Source: Sipunculus nudus (taxonomy: Eukaryota; Annelida; Sipuncula; Golfingiida; Sipunculidae). Taken from it: a stretch of DNA of 64,000 nt. Below the pieces are notes generated by a model. The model was not told where the DNA came from and did no database searches. It worked only from the letters and a program-made list of their open reading frames with translations. A program made the position numbers and the translations under genes. The DNA is taken from positions 31,065,456 through 31,129,455 of the forward strand of contig CM049312.1 in NCBI GenBank assembly GCA_026874595.1, read 5' to 3'. Shown here piece after piece: positions 10,516-22,226 of this stretch. Numbering within the stretch: the stretch's first letter is position 1; each line of letters starts with the position of its first letter.

Positions 10516-12433
10516 TGAATGAATGAATGAATAGAAATTTATTCTGAAATAAAAGGCCTCAGGCCCATGGTTCCACAAAGAGCATGAGTTAAGAATCATA
10601 AAAATTCAACAATAACAAAATGTAACTGCATAACATGAACTAACAAAACATGCATTAAAACACAATCTTGTATGAAAATGTTGTATGAAAAACCCATGTT
10701 TGCAATAGCTAAACACAAGCAGAAATTTTATAATCACATGTTTCATTTCATTTAGAGGTCATGAATAATAACAATAATAATACCAATTATAATAATAATA
10801 ATAATAAATAAGTGAACATATAAAACAAACAGTAGTACAATGCATATATTGAAAACAGTTTATCTATTTCTTAATTGGCAGATGAATAAGTAAGTGAAAT
10901 AAATAGATTTCTTAGATGATAGCTTTCAATTCATCAGCTCTCCTAATAAAGGCATAGTGTACATAGATTGCTAATTGCTTTATTGTATGGGCATTATTAT
11001 CTGCCATCAGAGATGTAAATGTACTTAAATCATCAATATACTTGATTCTCAAGTCTGTATACAATGGGCATTTCATGATAAAATGATGCTCATCTTCAAC
11101 AACAGCTTCCCCATATCTTAGACAATATTTACAAAACCTTTCATCCCATGGAGTATTACTATTCCTTCCTTTTTCTACTTCTAAATTATGTGATCAACAT
11201 CTTAGTCTTGAAAGACTTTTCCTATAGTTAACATTCTGTAGAACTGTTAAATATTTTTCAGTGTTTAAAGTTAATTTAAAAGTTGAGTATGTGTTTAATC
11301 GACGATTTTAGATATACTACTCGTCCAATCCTGCAATAAAGAATCATTTAATCTCTGTTTCAATACTGAGATAAATAATTTAACATCCCCTACATCTTGT
11401 TCAATCCAAACATAGCCAAATCCTTGCGAAAATAATATTTTCTTTATATTAGTTACCCAGTTCTGTTTTCCTGTTTCATCTAAGCGATATAATTTATTAT
11501 ACAATTGCTTTGGTAATCTATTATTTGTCATATTTATCAATTTAGTCCAATAAGTTATAGCTCTTATTATATAATGAATCTTCAAGGGCAACCGATATTT
11601 ATAATTATTGACAACTTCTAAGCGTTTACCTTTATAAAACCATTTTTCATATTTTCTCAAAGTTCCCCCATTTCTAAACACAACTATTTTAGTTTTTTCG
11701 ACATTGACTTTCATTCCATAATTATTACAAAATACTTCTAATTTATTAATCTTGGATTGTAATCTGCCTGCTGTGTCTGCAAAGCAGACCACATCATCAG
11801 CAAACATCAGCATTGAAAGATAAGATGATTCTGGACCTATATTTATACTGTCTTCCTCAGAATGTATAGTAAAATAAAATTCGTTCATGAAAAAAGTGAA
11901 AAGTAAAGGACTGATCATACATCCTTGTCTTGTGCCAACATTGCATTTAAAATAAGTAGTTATTCCTTCATTTGTTAAGACACAAGACTGTAATTTCGAG
12001 TACATTGACTTGAGGATATTAAATATTTTTCCTCTAATGCCAAATTTATGAAGTATATAGAATAATAAGTCATGTTGAATACAGTCGAACGCCTTGGAAA
12101 AATCTATAAAAATTGCATAAAATCGTCCTTTTTTCCTTGATAAGTATATTTCAACAAGTGCCATGAGGGTATACATATTATCAATTGTGCTATAATTTCT
12201 ATATCCAGCTTGCTCTTCTATGAATTTATTGTGTTTATCTGCCCAGGTAATTAATCTCTTGTTAAGAACTTTAGTAAATAATTTACCTATAGTATTTAAA
12301 AGTGAGATACCTCTATAATTATTTAGGTCTAAAGAAGAGCCCTTCTTGAGTAATGGGAACAAAATTGCTTTGGACCATTCAGTTGGGAAATGACCAGAAG
12401 TAAAAACTTCATTAAATATCTTTTCTAATACCG
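10516..12433 (-). mobile_element. 5'-truncated non-LTR retrotransposon (LINE) inserted in the P-type transposase
   Basis: The element is 1918 bp between two perfect 14-bp direct repeats, as expected of target-primed reverse transcription. On the minus strand it begins inside the reverse-transcriptase domain (5' truncation at 12433), carries the C-terminal half of ORF2, a 3' untranslated region containing an (AAT)n stretch (about 10765-10808), and ends in an (ATTC/TTCA)n tetranucleotide tail at 10516-10535 instead of poly(A). The identical target-site copies suggest an insertion younger than most of the decay in the host transposase, though 14 bp is little to date from. Clade is not assigned. 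Confidence 0.9.
10912..12433 (-). pseudogene. LINE ORF2 fragment: reverse transcriptase palm and C-terminal Cys/His domain
   Basis: The reading frame is open on entry at 12433, with 'FPTEWSKAILFPLLKKG' ahead of 'LNNYRGISLL', and shows reverse-transcriptase blocks in order: 'EEQAGYRNYSTIDN', 'FIDFSKAFD' (first catalytic Asp), 'GTRQGCMISPLLF', 'MLMFADDVVCFAD' (FADD catalytic pair) and 'VEKTKIVVF'. After 'NNYKY' the frame jumps straight to 'LPLKIHYIIRAITYW', a motif that in related ORF2 proteins lies well over 100 residues further on, so an in-frame internal deletion is likely. The frame ends at a TAA (11295). A shifted frame from about 11265 down to the stop at 10912-10914 carries 'NYRKSLSRLRC', a TGA, then 'CKYCLRYGEA' and 'EDEHHFIMKCPLY', a C-terminal Cys/His motif typical of such ORF2 proteins. 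It lacks the endonuclease domain and is dead. Confidence 0.85.
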
Positions 12434-12447
12434 GACACCTAGAACTA
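12434..12447 (+). repeat. Target-site duplication, right copy
   Basis: Exact copy of the 14-mer at 10502-10515, immediately outside the 5'-truncated end of the LINE. The transposase frame continues through it. Confidence 0.9.
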
Positions 12448-12593
12448 CAAACTGTGAAAATGTAAATTTAATGGAATGGGAACAGGGGGCATTTCCTCTC
12501 AAGCGTAGAAAATTACGTAATAGCAAACAATTGTCCAACAAAAACAACAAGTTCACAAACTGTTTATTGTGAAAATGTGTTCTGTGTGTAGTG

Positions 12594-12599
12594 AATAAA
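12594..12599 (+). terminator. Polyadenylation signal AATAAA after the transposase stop
   Basis: A canonical AATAAA lies 22 bp after the TGA of the P-type transposase (12570-12572). Such hexamers are frequent in AT-rich DNA, so only its position supports a role. Confidence 0.35.
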
Positions 12600-12999
12600 T
12601 AATCTTAAATTTAGGCACTGATAACATTTATTGAGATTATTATTACAAAAAATACAGGTGCATGTTATCAAAGTGTACTGATTGTCCTTAATTTAAACAA
12701 TACACTATAGGATGAATTTGTGTACTAAGTCTGTTTTCTGTAAAGCACTAATAATGTTTATCTTATGCCAATATGAACACATGTAATGACTGTGTTATGC
12801 AGTCAGTAAATAGTACACACCGTGTCAAGAAACTGTATATATTAGTCAAGGCTACCATTATGTACTGTATGCCATATGCTTTTATATTTCAACTTGGTAT
12901 TCTTTCCTAATTTATAGGGATTTCTGTCCAATAATACAGCCATGTTTGACAATGATCATGTATTGACTATGGTAAACATACAGATCATATATACAATAC

Positions 13000-14700
13000 A
13001 ATATCTTAATTCAAGTTGTTTTCACCTCCTTGTCCATCAGATCAATACTTATCAGCAACTTTCCGCAATGCAGGGGTCCCAATTTTGGATGCTAAATTGT
13101 TCTAACGCAGTGAAAACATTTTCTTTTTCACAATCTGTCTTCCCCTCATTTAAATCCAGCACTTTACTATTTCTTCGAATAATTCTTCCCCTAATTCATT
13201 TGTGGTTAAATTGTCAGCTATCAAATCTTTCCAGGCACTTAATACATTCACATTTTCCTTTATCATGACCAAGACCATGACTGAACCTGCTAATTGTGTC
13301 TGTATTAACCAATCTTCTGAAGACTTAGTCCACCTGTACAATGAATTTAAAAAAATCATGGTTTACAAGTATAAGCCCTCCCTTGTTTTGCAGGTCTGTT
13401 CACTGAGTGATTTTTTTATCAACACATTTGCTACTGTTGCCTTCTGTCCATTTGTTTACTAAATTATAAAACAATTTGCAGCCTTGTTACTTGTTCGAAC
13501 GAACATGCCTTTCAATTTTCTGAGGATCTAAACAGCAGCGTAGTGTGGTGCCTGTTTCTCTTCCTTGGACAAAGTGAGAGACACTGATTTGTCATTATGA
13601 CCAGCTTTTGGATATAATGCCTGAAGAAGAAATGGGATCGTGCTATCTATTATAAGTTATAATGCAAAATTACACACACAATTGTCTTGGTCATGAACAC
13701 TAGTTTAGACACTAAGTCCATCCACTGCCCTAGCAACTGCAAATATAACAGATATCATATCTAGCATCCAAGATGATGTGAACAGTTCGCTAATACTTTT
13801 ATGAATGCACATCAACAGGTCCTTGATCAGTACTGCACAAAGTCATAATCAGCGTTTGCAAATCTAGTGGACAAACGCATCAACAATTGCTGTGCTCTTG
13901 CTCCCGAGGATCCTGGTAGGAGTCCAAGGACTGGATTTGTTGCTTTCTTCTACAGAACTGTCAAGACAAGTGATACCAAATGCAGTGTTGCCATCTTGTC
14001 TGACACCCCTGAAAGTAACAAAAAACATTAAAAATTATGATTGTTATAAGCTTAAAACTAAAAGTATATGAAACCCTTCTTCATTATAATATTAGTCATT
14101 ATAAAAATGTTTATACTTGATTAACTGTCATCATGTCTGAAAGACAGCAGCCTGTGATGATGGGTATCACAAATTAATAAAAAATATTAATATTATTAAT
14201 TAATAAATATACCTTAAAAAGGTACTACCCTATTAAATGTTATTCGTGGTGTTTTATTTCGTGTATTATTGTCAGAGTACCAGTAGTACTACAAGTTACA
14301 ATTACTGTAAGACATTCACAAGATAACATCAAATGGTAAATAAATGAATGACAGTGATAATCACTCTTTAGCTATTTCTTTATTAATTAACTGTCATACA
14401 AAAATAAAAATACTTACACGTAGACGCATATGTTACTTGACTCTCATCATTGTTCTTTCGAATCGGCTTTCGTTTTCCGTCACAAGCGGTTGTATGCGCG
14501 TCATATAATTTCTGCCTTTTGTTTTGCTTCCCACACGGTATGCACGTCAATGAGAACTGTGCAGGACGCAAATCCACCTCGTCATCTGTGAACAATATTT
14601 CTTCATCCTCCATCACACATAGCATCTACCTCATCTACGGTCAGATTTCCTAACATATCGTCAGTATATATTCCTCGTATGTACCTTCGTACGCCATGAT
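13000..14700 (-). pseudogene. Decayed, apparently spliced coding relic of unknown function
   Basis: On the minus strand an acidic first exon lies at about 14700-14418, with 'DEEILFTDDEVDL' followed by 'CIPCGKQNK' and 'TTACDGKRKP'. A small shift is needed upstream to link 'NLTVDEVDAMCD' to it. It ends at a donor-like 'cgtgtaagta' (14419 or 14417). An acceptor-like 'ttttttgttactttcag' ends at 14009 and the following frame is open for 50 codons ('GVRQDGNTAFG', 'WTPTRILGSKS') before a stop. Further down are 'SLTLSKEEKQAPHYAA' (about 13580) and 'ADNLTTNELGEELFEEIV' (about 13190), separated by stops and shifts. The order and acidic/charged composition look protein-like, but I do not recognise the family. 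It may be a second transposon-borne gene, a domesticated relic or a host pseudogene. Confidence 0.45.
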
Positions 14701-15520
14701 TGTCTCGGTATAGGGGTTGCCTAGCAATACTGAGAGAATCACGCGATTTGTCACGAATAACGCGAGACTCCTGTTCGGAACAAGTCGGATACGGCCACGG
14801 TGCTCCAAGGCACAAGGCTGGCCCCAGGGAGCCAGATCAAAGAGGTATCACAGCTTGTGCGAGGGTTGTTATTAAGATCGTAAGCAACATTGGACGCGCC
14901 CCGCGATCCTAGTACCGACTCCTCTCTAATTATACATCCATGATCTCCGTAACAAAAGTTATGCTCGTCACGACTACGTGATCTGTTGATATTAGGTTCC
15001 GTAACAATCTGTCATACTTTGTCGTTGCTGAGGGAGCCTGTGCGGGCCGGATTGTCGGATACCTGTGACTGGCTCGAGGGCCGACTTCACTTTCAGTCAG
15101 TCATTCAGAAGTGTACAGGCTTATGTGAATCAATAGAAATCCAAAAATATTCAAGGAAAATATGGCTTATATTGACCAATAGTCCATCATGTGTAACGTT
15201 AGACATTGATGAAGAGTGATCGCATCTGTCCCAAAATCGCTAAGCTCATTCCTGAATATGAGATCTCTCTAAACATACCTGTTACGCATTTATGGTCAAC
15301 GTTATTCATATGGTTTACCGCTAAGTTCCTGGATATATCACTCTCAGCCTGACGAGCATCAGTAAGATCGGACAGCCGCCTATATCAAAGGCCGTGCCGC
15401 GGCTGCGGCTGACACCGCGATTTATTAGGCGCACATAATATCGCATCTTAATAGCAATTAGCGCACGGCTAACACGCGAGTACAGGCAGAGCTTCCCGGA
15501 GCCGTGTCTCGATTTATGTA
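14701..15520. other. CpG-richer segment upstream of the minus-strand relic
   Basis: Compared with its surroundings this stretch is GC- and CpG-rich (notably 14690-14910 and 15360-15510) and lies just upstream of the decayed minus-strand relic, so it could be its former promoter region. A motif resembling an RFX X-box (GTTGCC-T-AGCAAT) is at 14716-14728, with one mismatch to the usual half-site. Nothing else could be assigned. The ORFs in it (14700-14912, 14986-15219) look random. Confidence 0.25.
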
Positions 15521-15954
15521 ATCTCCTTGGATTTACTTTAACAAAGACATCATCATACTGTGGACATTTTTAAATTTTATAAACTTATAATTTAGCACAC
15601 CCCGGCATGAATCTTGGTTTAATACACTTACATTATGATGAAATAAATGTGAGTTTAAATCGATTTCCTGTCATGTTCGTTGAGGATAAGTTCTACGTCC
15701 ATGAAAGTTCTATGTTAAATGTCGGAGTTACCTCAGTCCCCACTTAAATTTACCATAATAATGAAAATGTTAGATCATTGAAGAATTACTGGTAATATGT
15801 AGTCCACATATAGAGAATTAAAAATGTTTTGTATCGTTCCTACGAGCTTACCGAATTTCAAGTATTTTAGACTTCCTCGGAACAATTTATTTTTATAGTC
15901 ATCCTATTAAAGTCAAAAGCCTATTATTTTAAGCTATTATAAGCCTTGTTATTT

Positions 15955-16990
15955 CCTAAATCCTGGATTTCTCTCTCCTCTTCACTTGGTGACGACTTGA
16001 AATACGTGATCATATGCAACACACATTGTAAATATGTACTATATATTTATATATTTACAGTATACTATTAAAAAAGTAGTTGACATGACCCCTAAATGCC
16101 TACAGATAAGCTAATGTCAACAAATCCAATAGAGAAAATAATCCTATTAAATTAATAGCAGGCAGATATCACATGTTTACTTTCATTAGGCTTATAATCT
16201 ATTTAAGGCTTGTGCTGCATGCACAAACAATTGTCACCGCTCATTACCTGCATGGTTAAATTGCAGGTCAGCCGTGCTCGCTGAAACAAAAGCAGCCCAC
16301 ACTACCAGTTGATGTCTCTGACCCTCGGTCAAACGCGTACTAAACATTTTTTTCGAGCCTTTTCCAACACCCTAGAATTCTCTCTCCCCTTCATGTAGTG
16401 AAGACTTAAGGCAATTAATCATATATTAAATACCAGCTCTTTGTTAGAAGTAATTATGGTGATAATGTGCATAATTTAAACAATACAAGGGGCCAAATAT
16501 CCTGAAAAGCATTTTGAGTTAACACGAAAAATAGCTTCTTCAGATCTGTACCTGCCAGAACATTGCCTTTAAACTGTTTGCTGACTCCTGAAAACGAGTA
16601 TTGAAAACAGTGGACCGGGCGCGATGGCTGGTATCAACAATAATAAAGTGCGTGGAGTAACTCACATGTCCCTTAAATGCCAATAGATACGCTAATATCA
16701 ATGTGTTTACCAAAATAAATAGAATATATCATCCTATTAAAATGATAGTAGTCAGAGATCACATACACCCCTTCAATTAGAGACTTAGCAAAATATCGTT
16801 TGTACTGCACAAAAAAGTGTTACCGCTTTTTGACTACATGGTATGATAGCAGGTGAGCAATACTCGCATGAACATTTTTAGTTGTTATAATCATTATAAT
16901 AATTAAAATTTTTATTATTTTTGTTATCAGAAACCAGTAGGAGTAATAGTAGATCATTAAAACTATTAGTACCCTTTTCAGTAATATCAT
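15955..16990. repeat. Two diverged direct repeats (about 15955-16310 and 16365-16890)
   Basis: Shared blocks recur in the same order. 'tctctctcctcttca..ggtga.gacttgaaa' near 15970 pairs with a similar block near 16380. 'catgaccccTaaatgcc..agata.gctaat.tcaa' near 16085 pairs with 16668. 'atcctattaaattaatag' near 16140 pairs with 'atcctattaaaatgatag' near 16731. 'caccgctcattacctgcatgg' near 16235 pairs with 16821. The copies are much diverged with insertions, so this is an old duplication of non-coding DNA. Confidence 0.6.
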
Positions 16991-19900
16991 ATACACATAG
17001 TACGAGGCAGTATAAACCATTTCATAGGTAAAAGGATATCAAGCACAAAATAGCCTGGTCAAAATCTGGTAAATCTAACTTCTATGTGATAAATTATATT
17101 GTACTATAGAGAATCGTAACAATATTATGGACTAATTCACGAGGAAACCTAATGGGAGCAGCGTGGCTCACGACGAATTAGATGCTTATATTATATATTA
17201 TATGCACAATATTATATGCGTATAATAATTATTATAATATATAACAAAGCGCATGAATATCAAAGATTAACTCAATATTCACAGGAATTGGTTTTAGAGT
17301 ACCAGAGAGAAAAAAATATGACTATCGTAAAATTTTGAATAACTAAGACTTGGGTGTATTACAACGGGTATCTGTCCTATGACATTCTACTCAGCAAGCA
17401 CTCCATTACAGCTTCTGGCCATAAGAAAAATTTTTTAGCAGTAACCTGTGACAAAACATTGTATGAATTGTGTATAAAATAGAGTAGGAAATGCCATTTA
17501 AAAATCATAGATTACCTTTCCAAACTGAATTTAATCATATATTTTTCATATATTTGTCCCAAATACATCTTATAATCGAAGAAAACAAAAATCATTTTTT
17601 TTATTTAATTATTTCTCTGACGGGAAGATAGAGCCTCTGACTTGCCCTCCTTACAGTTTTGTCAGCACACGAGACTGATGATAGTTTTGACTTTTCAGAA
17701 GAGTAGCACATAACAGAAGGATCAATAAAAAGAATTTGGTATAAAATCCCTTCAGTCTCAAAATGTCACCGGTCTGACTTATTCAAATTATATCGTTTCT
17801 TTGGCCCATTGAATGTTAAAGGAATGTCCCTGACACAGCTATGCGGACTCGATGGGCCCAGACGTCTGACGGTCCTAGACTCTCTTGACAATAAACCCTA
17901 ATATTTAGAGGTTAAGTATTCAACCTCTCAGGGGTATCAGCTGTCCAGTACTGACAACATACCACAACCGCCCCACAGAAGGCTGCCATAGCACTGTACT
18001 TCGGTAATAGAGATCGGGGGTCTCACTGGTTAAACCCAGTTTTATATTGTATTAGTTATTAATCTATTGTAACATATAAAACACGCTATAGTCTCTATGT
18101 ATATGTGTGCTGGGTGTTTTCCTTTGCGGTCACTAAGAGGCGCGAATGTTTTATTTTAACAAATATACTTTCCGTCAAATTAATTGATAATTGACTTATA
18201 ATTTAAGACCTGTTTCGTTTGTACGTCCCCAGGTGGTGTGCTAAAAAAGTTAAATAAATTTATTTCATACGCAAAATGACGAGTTCGCGAACTCAAGTCA
18301 CAAAATGGTTTTCTTCATTTTCACGTACATATATCAAGGTTAAGGCTATTCAAAAAATGAAATCCATCCTTCTATCGTATGGATACCTGTCTTCAACTCG
18401 TGCTGACATCTACCAATGGAATGTTTTACCTTAATAACAGGTTGTTTTGTAAGTTTTTTTTTCGATGGACTATTTGAAAGCTGATTTGGCGAATGCATGC
18501 GCTGAGTATTAATAGAAAAAATCGTAATGTTTCAAGCTATTGTCTTCTTTTGGTGGCGCTATTTTGTCACATAAATATTAGTTGGGTTCTTTATATACTT
18601 AGTACACACATGTGTATATATCTTTGACTTACATATCCAACAGTGCTGTATCGGGTGGGGCGGGGGGGGGGGGGGGGCTGATCAATTCGCTATTATAGTA
18701 ATAGGGTAGATAGTTATATACAGTGTCATCCCCACAATTATTTGATGAACAAATCATTATTGTTTTATGAATATAGTTTGTTTTTGATTGCCAGAGCCCA
18801 ACACTATAGCTCTCGGAGAGCAAGATTTGCTCACCTCCAATCCACATCGTCGGTATAAAAGATCAATATTCACCTTCGGAGACAGTTCAGACAGTTCCAG
18901 TACAGTTATCTGTACCATATATAAACGGGCCCATTTAATGTAATAACTCTAAAACAGCAGCTGTGGTGTTTTGTAAATCAAAGCCGGATAGGACACAATT
19001 ACTGAATCATTGTTCACATGTAATGTCTTATCAATTATTAGATTTCTCATAAGAAGATATCAAACAGGCAAAATAATAGAAACAAAACTAAATTAACGGA
19101 AGAACATAAGAAGATATAGCCCAGTAATAGTAAAATCACAACATCATCAGATATCCCTTCTGTAATCTGCAGGCCACTTAATAGTGTCATATTCCGTAAT
19201 CTATTAACATTTTAGGGGAGATCTTCCGTCGATTTTTTCATGGTAAAGTATTGAAGTGAGTTGCCATACCATCAAGATAGTGAATTAATTAAATAACATC
19301 AAATAAATCAAATTGTAAGAAACTATAGTAAGTTTTCTAGGATCAGGTGAACTGCGCCTAATATTAGGCGATGAGCTTAGCGCCACCTAACTTCTATCTA
19401 AATATAAACGGAAATAGATTCTGTATCATGTGACCTTCTTAAATGCAGAGATCAGAGCAAGATGAGCGTTGACTTATTATATATAACTAGAAGCTGTATT
19501 GTAAGCCGACAAGAAACCCTTCTCCACCATCTTAAACTTCCCTTTGTTCTACTGAAGTCATGGTTTACTAACACAGTCTACAGGTGAGCTGTCGTACAAA
19601 CACCTCTCAAAATACGATGAATGACCATGCAGTAGGCCTGGACAAAATAATTGCCCTAACTCATAAATCGCCCTTGAATAAATTTTAAAGGATAGAATTT
19701 ATTCAAAACTTGTTGCGGAAGTGGCAAATAAAATAGAGCCTAGTGGTTAAGGAGTTGTACTTCATAAATGAAGCTCTCCCCCGCCAGCGCGACACAGGGT
19801 AAAATAGGTAAAATATGTACAATTATCCAGAGGTTCGTTCTGATATATAAACTACATGTTACGATTTGTTTATTATTCCAAACCCATTTCGTTTTAAATT

Positions 19901-20559
19901 CGGAAAGTTAGAAATAAACAAAAAGAGATAAGTAATACCTAACCATTACTATCGTGTGGTAATTTTCACTATCGTAGACACTCGAATTTAACCCGTTCCT
20001 GTGATGGAATAGGTATGTGCGACTTCGGCGGGTTCGTCCAAGACGGTGTTTCTCATTAGCCGACTTCACCCGCTTTATACAGTTTCCAAATTTCTGAAAG
20101 AAGAACTGCGATAAATCCTTCTCAAAATTCACCAAAGATTCCAAATATCTCAGGAATTAGGGGGAAGTCGAAAAGGAATCACTTCCTTTTGACACACTTG
20201 ACATTAGGTCCTACACTTCAAGAAAAGAAGGATATTCCCGAGGCGTGGCAAGAAGGTGTTGCGTCTATCAATGATAATTGTTGTCACAATAAATATACGG
20301 AGCATTAAACACACATAGAATCAATCTATTTACTGAAAAAAAATAAGGAAATCTTTGATGAAATGTAACGTGGATATACCAAATAAAATCAATTAAATAA
20401 AGAAAATCGTAGGAGTGTTTGCCACTTTACAAATATTCTGCTTCACATTATTCTATATATTTATAACTCAGGTTTTCTCAGTTCAAAATGATTGGTGTTA
20501 AACAAATGATCCACTGTGAGTAAAATAAATATAAAATCTGACAATGGGTTCGTTATAAT
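16991..20559. other. Unassigned AT-rich sequence with a poly-G run
   Basis: No recognisable gene. It holds an AT-palindromic patch (17186-17245) and a run of about 16 G at 18662-18677 preceded by 'gggtggggc', which could form a G-quadruplex. Near 19735 'agcctagtggttaagg' resembles a tRNA A-box, with a weak B-box-like 'gaggttcgttct' near 19830, so a worn SINE fragment is possible. The remainder shows nothing I can name. Confidence 0.35.
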
Positions 20560-20717
20560 TGCTCGAACACACTTTGAAATTTTTGGTCGTCACATTTTAA
20601 CCTGGTGTCTATTAAATTTAAATTATTTTTTAAATAGATGCTCGAACACACTTTGGAATGTTTGTTCATCACATTTTAACTTGGTGTCTTTTAAATTAAA
20701 ATTATTTTTATATAGAT
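20560..20717. repeat. Two-copy 79-bp tandem duplication
   Basis: 'tgctcgaacacacttt' at 20560 recurs at 20639, with both copies continuing through 'cacattttaac.tggtgtct.ttaaatt'. The small ORF 20516-20749 simply reads through both copies and is not taken as coding. Confidence 0.85.
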
Positions 20718-21375
20718 TTTACCTTTTGCTTGAGACTGAAGGAAATTAAATCTCTCTGTGACCCTAACACCGACTGGATTCCCCACTGCAGAGTACAAAA
20801 CGAAATGATACACGAGACATCAATTCCTGATAATCGAATGATTTACTAGGAGATAAGATAGGAACTAAGTGAACCTTGTTAATAAAGAAGGTCTGGTGGT
20901 GATTATTTTAACCAGACGCCATTTTAAAGTTTTCAATCGAACATATATGTGCACGTTAATGCGTTAAAAATATATTATTTCGCAATTATGTGAATCAATG
21001 TGATCAACCAGCATATACCAATCGCAACAGGAGCGATTTTCACGGTTGGAGTACTTCCTAACTTCCAAACAAATGATAGGATTATTTGCTTACACATTTA
21101 GGCACATATGCATTTTCATGCGTGTATTTTTAGCAATATCAACAACATACACCCTAATAAGAGGACTCTTCTACCACGGTGTGTGCGTGTTATTTCCTGA
21201 ACATAGAAGCCTGTGTTGGATATATTATCTTTTTATATGATAAATAAAAGTGTTATTCTATCATTTTAAATAACTGCTCAGTTGACAAACAGGTAATCTA
21301 AGTCTCATCATCAAGGATCGCTATATCCTTACCTTGCCAAGAGAACATTCCTTTTACTGGCCGCACATATGGTCA
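20718..21375. other. Unassigned sequence left of the foldback element
   Basis: Nothing recognisable. Confidence 0.3.
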
Positions 21376-21382
21376 AGCGCAC
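21376..21382 (+). repeat. Candidate target-site duplication, left copy (agcgcac)
   Basis: 'agcgcac' directly precedes the left end of the foldback element and recurs in the same orientation at 29648-29654, directly after its right end. Seven matching bases can occur by chance, but their exact abutment on both inverted ends supports a real duplication. If the duplication is 9 bp, 7 of 9 match. Confidence 0.5.
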
Positions 21383-22226
21383 TTTTGCAACCATTTTTGT
21401 AATAACGTTCACTATTATAATAATTATTACAATAATGGTTGGTAAGGGCCAGGTTTTGCCAGCCATTATTGTAATAACGGTCATTATTGTAATAATTATT
21501 ACAATAGTGGTAACAAATGCAAACGCTATTGTAATAGTTTTTTATTACAATAGTGGTTGTTGTTGCATGCGGAATTTTTTCCCAGATTCGTCGAGATTCT
21601 TCCAAACATATGACATTCCCGAAAAAAACTCAGACAATTCATACTAAATATCCCCCAAAACGCAGCAGTTTGTATTTTTTATGTTATTAAACTAGTGAAC
21701 TTTATTACATTAGTGACCGTGTCGAGAAACCACTATTGTAATAACGGTATTAATGTAATATTTTTATTGTAATAAAAACTAGTGGCCATCGATGAAATAA
21801 TTCTATCACCGTTCATCTTCAAATGTCACCATTGTTTTATATTTGTGTTCAAGTCTAAAATTCTGCAGAAGTGTTGTATTCCAAACGTTATAATCTATTC
21901 TTACGTAATTAATTATACCTATAAAACAATATTACAATAATGAACGTTATTAAAATAGTGGCCGGGTCGAGCAACTACTATAATAATAACGGTAAAATAC
22001 AATAGCTGCCACTTTAATCTCAGCACTGAAGACATAATTGTATCCGCCAAAACAGAATACTATGTTTTCAGTCGGCCGCCGCCGCATAGGTTTCTGGAGA
22101 AGTCCTCCGTAACCACTGGGCAGAATTTTTTTAAAATTCGGGATTATGATCGGGTCACTTGTGAACTGCAGCACCCTCATTTTTGGATGACCTCTAACCT
22201 TCCTCTCTGCCCAGCGTCCATTTGTG
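21383..22226 (+). repeat. Left inverted-repeat arm of the foldback element
   Basis: The outer 180 bp contain repeated 'attgtaat/attacaat' arranged as palindromes, the clearest being ATTGTAATAATTATTACAAT (about 21489). A unique stretch follows (21567-21690, 'gattcgtcgagattcttcc'), then two copies of a module that combines 'gtcgag.aac.actat' with 'attgtaataacggt' and a 'gaagaaataatt' tail (about 21715-21800 and 21950-22045), then a GC-rich block near 22070 and 'gacctctaacctt.cctctctgcc' up to 22226. Every part has an inverted counterpart at 28575-29647. Small ORFs in it, on both strands, are repeat artefacts. Confidence 0.85.

Larger units (their letters stand above)
8871..12572 (+). pseudogene. 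P-element / THAP9-type transposase, decayed and split by a LINE
   Basis: Pieces of a P-superfamily (THAP9-like, RNase H-fold) DNA transposase follow each other in order. 8871-9230 has a 'CPNC' motif and a basic stretch. 9365-9868 is the best core: 'NVIGYCNMD', 'MVRGIVSNVGMPFMWYP', 'WTCDGAATNRKFF' (candidate catalytic Asp at 9656) and 'DVPHLKKTTRN'. 9931-10030 carries 'HIHLTPQLRMRVKLAA'. 10074-10250 carries 'KRKPELAPY', and 10252-10412 carries 'SSQTMEDLRIST' and 'LNQDRLEIFF'. The tail reads in frame across the LINE insertion, from 10413-10515 into 12448-12572, and ends in a TGA. Lesions: a frameshift near 9230; TAA at 9362 directly after the first conserved Asp; stops at 9866 and about 9928; frameshifts near 10070, 10252 and 10412; and the 1.9 kb LINE. 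No N-terminal THAP zinc finger or terminal inverted repeats were found. It cannot make a working enzyme. Family assignment is from remembered motifs; the lesions are read directly. Confidence 0.85.
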
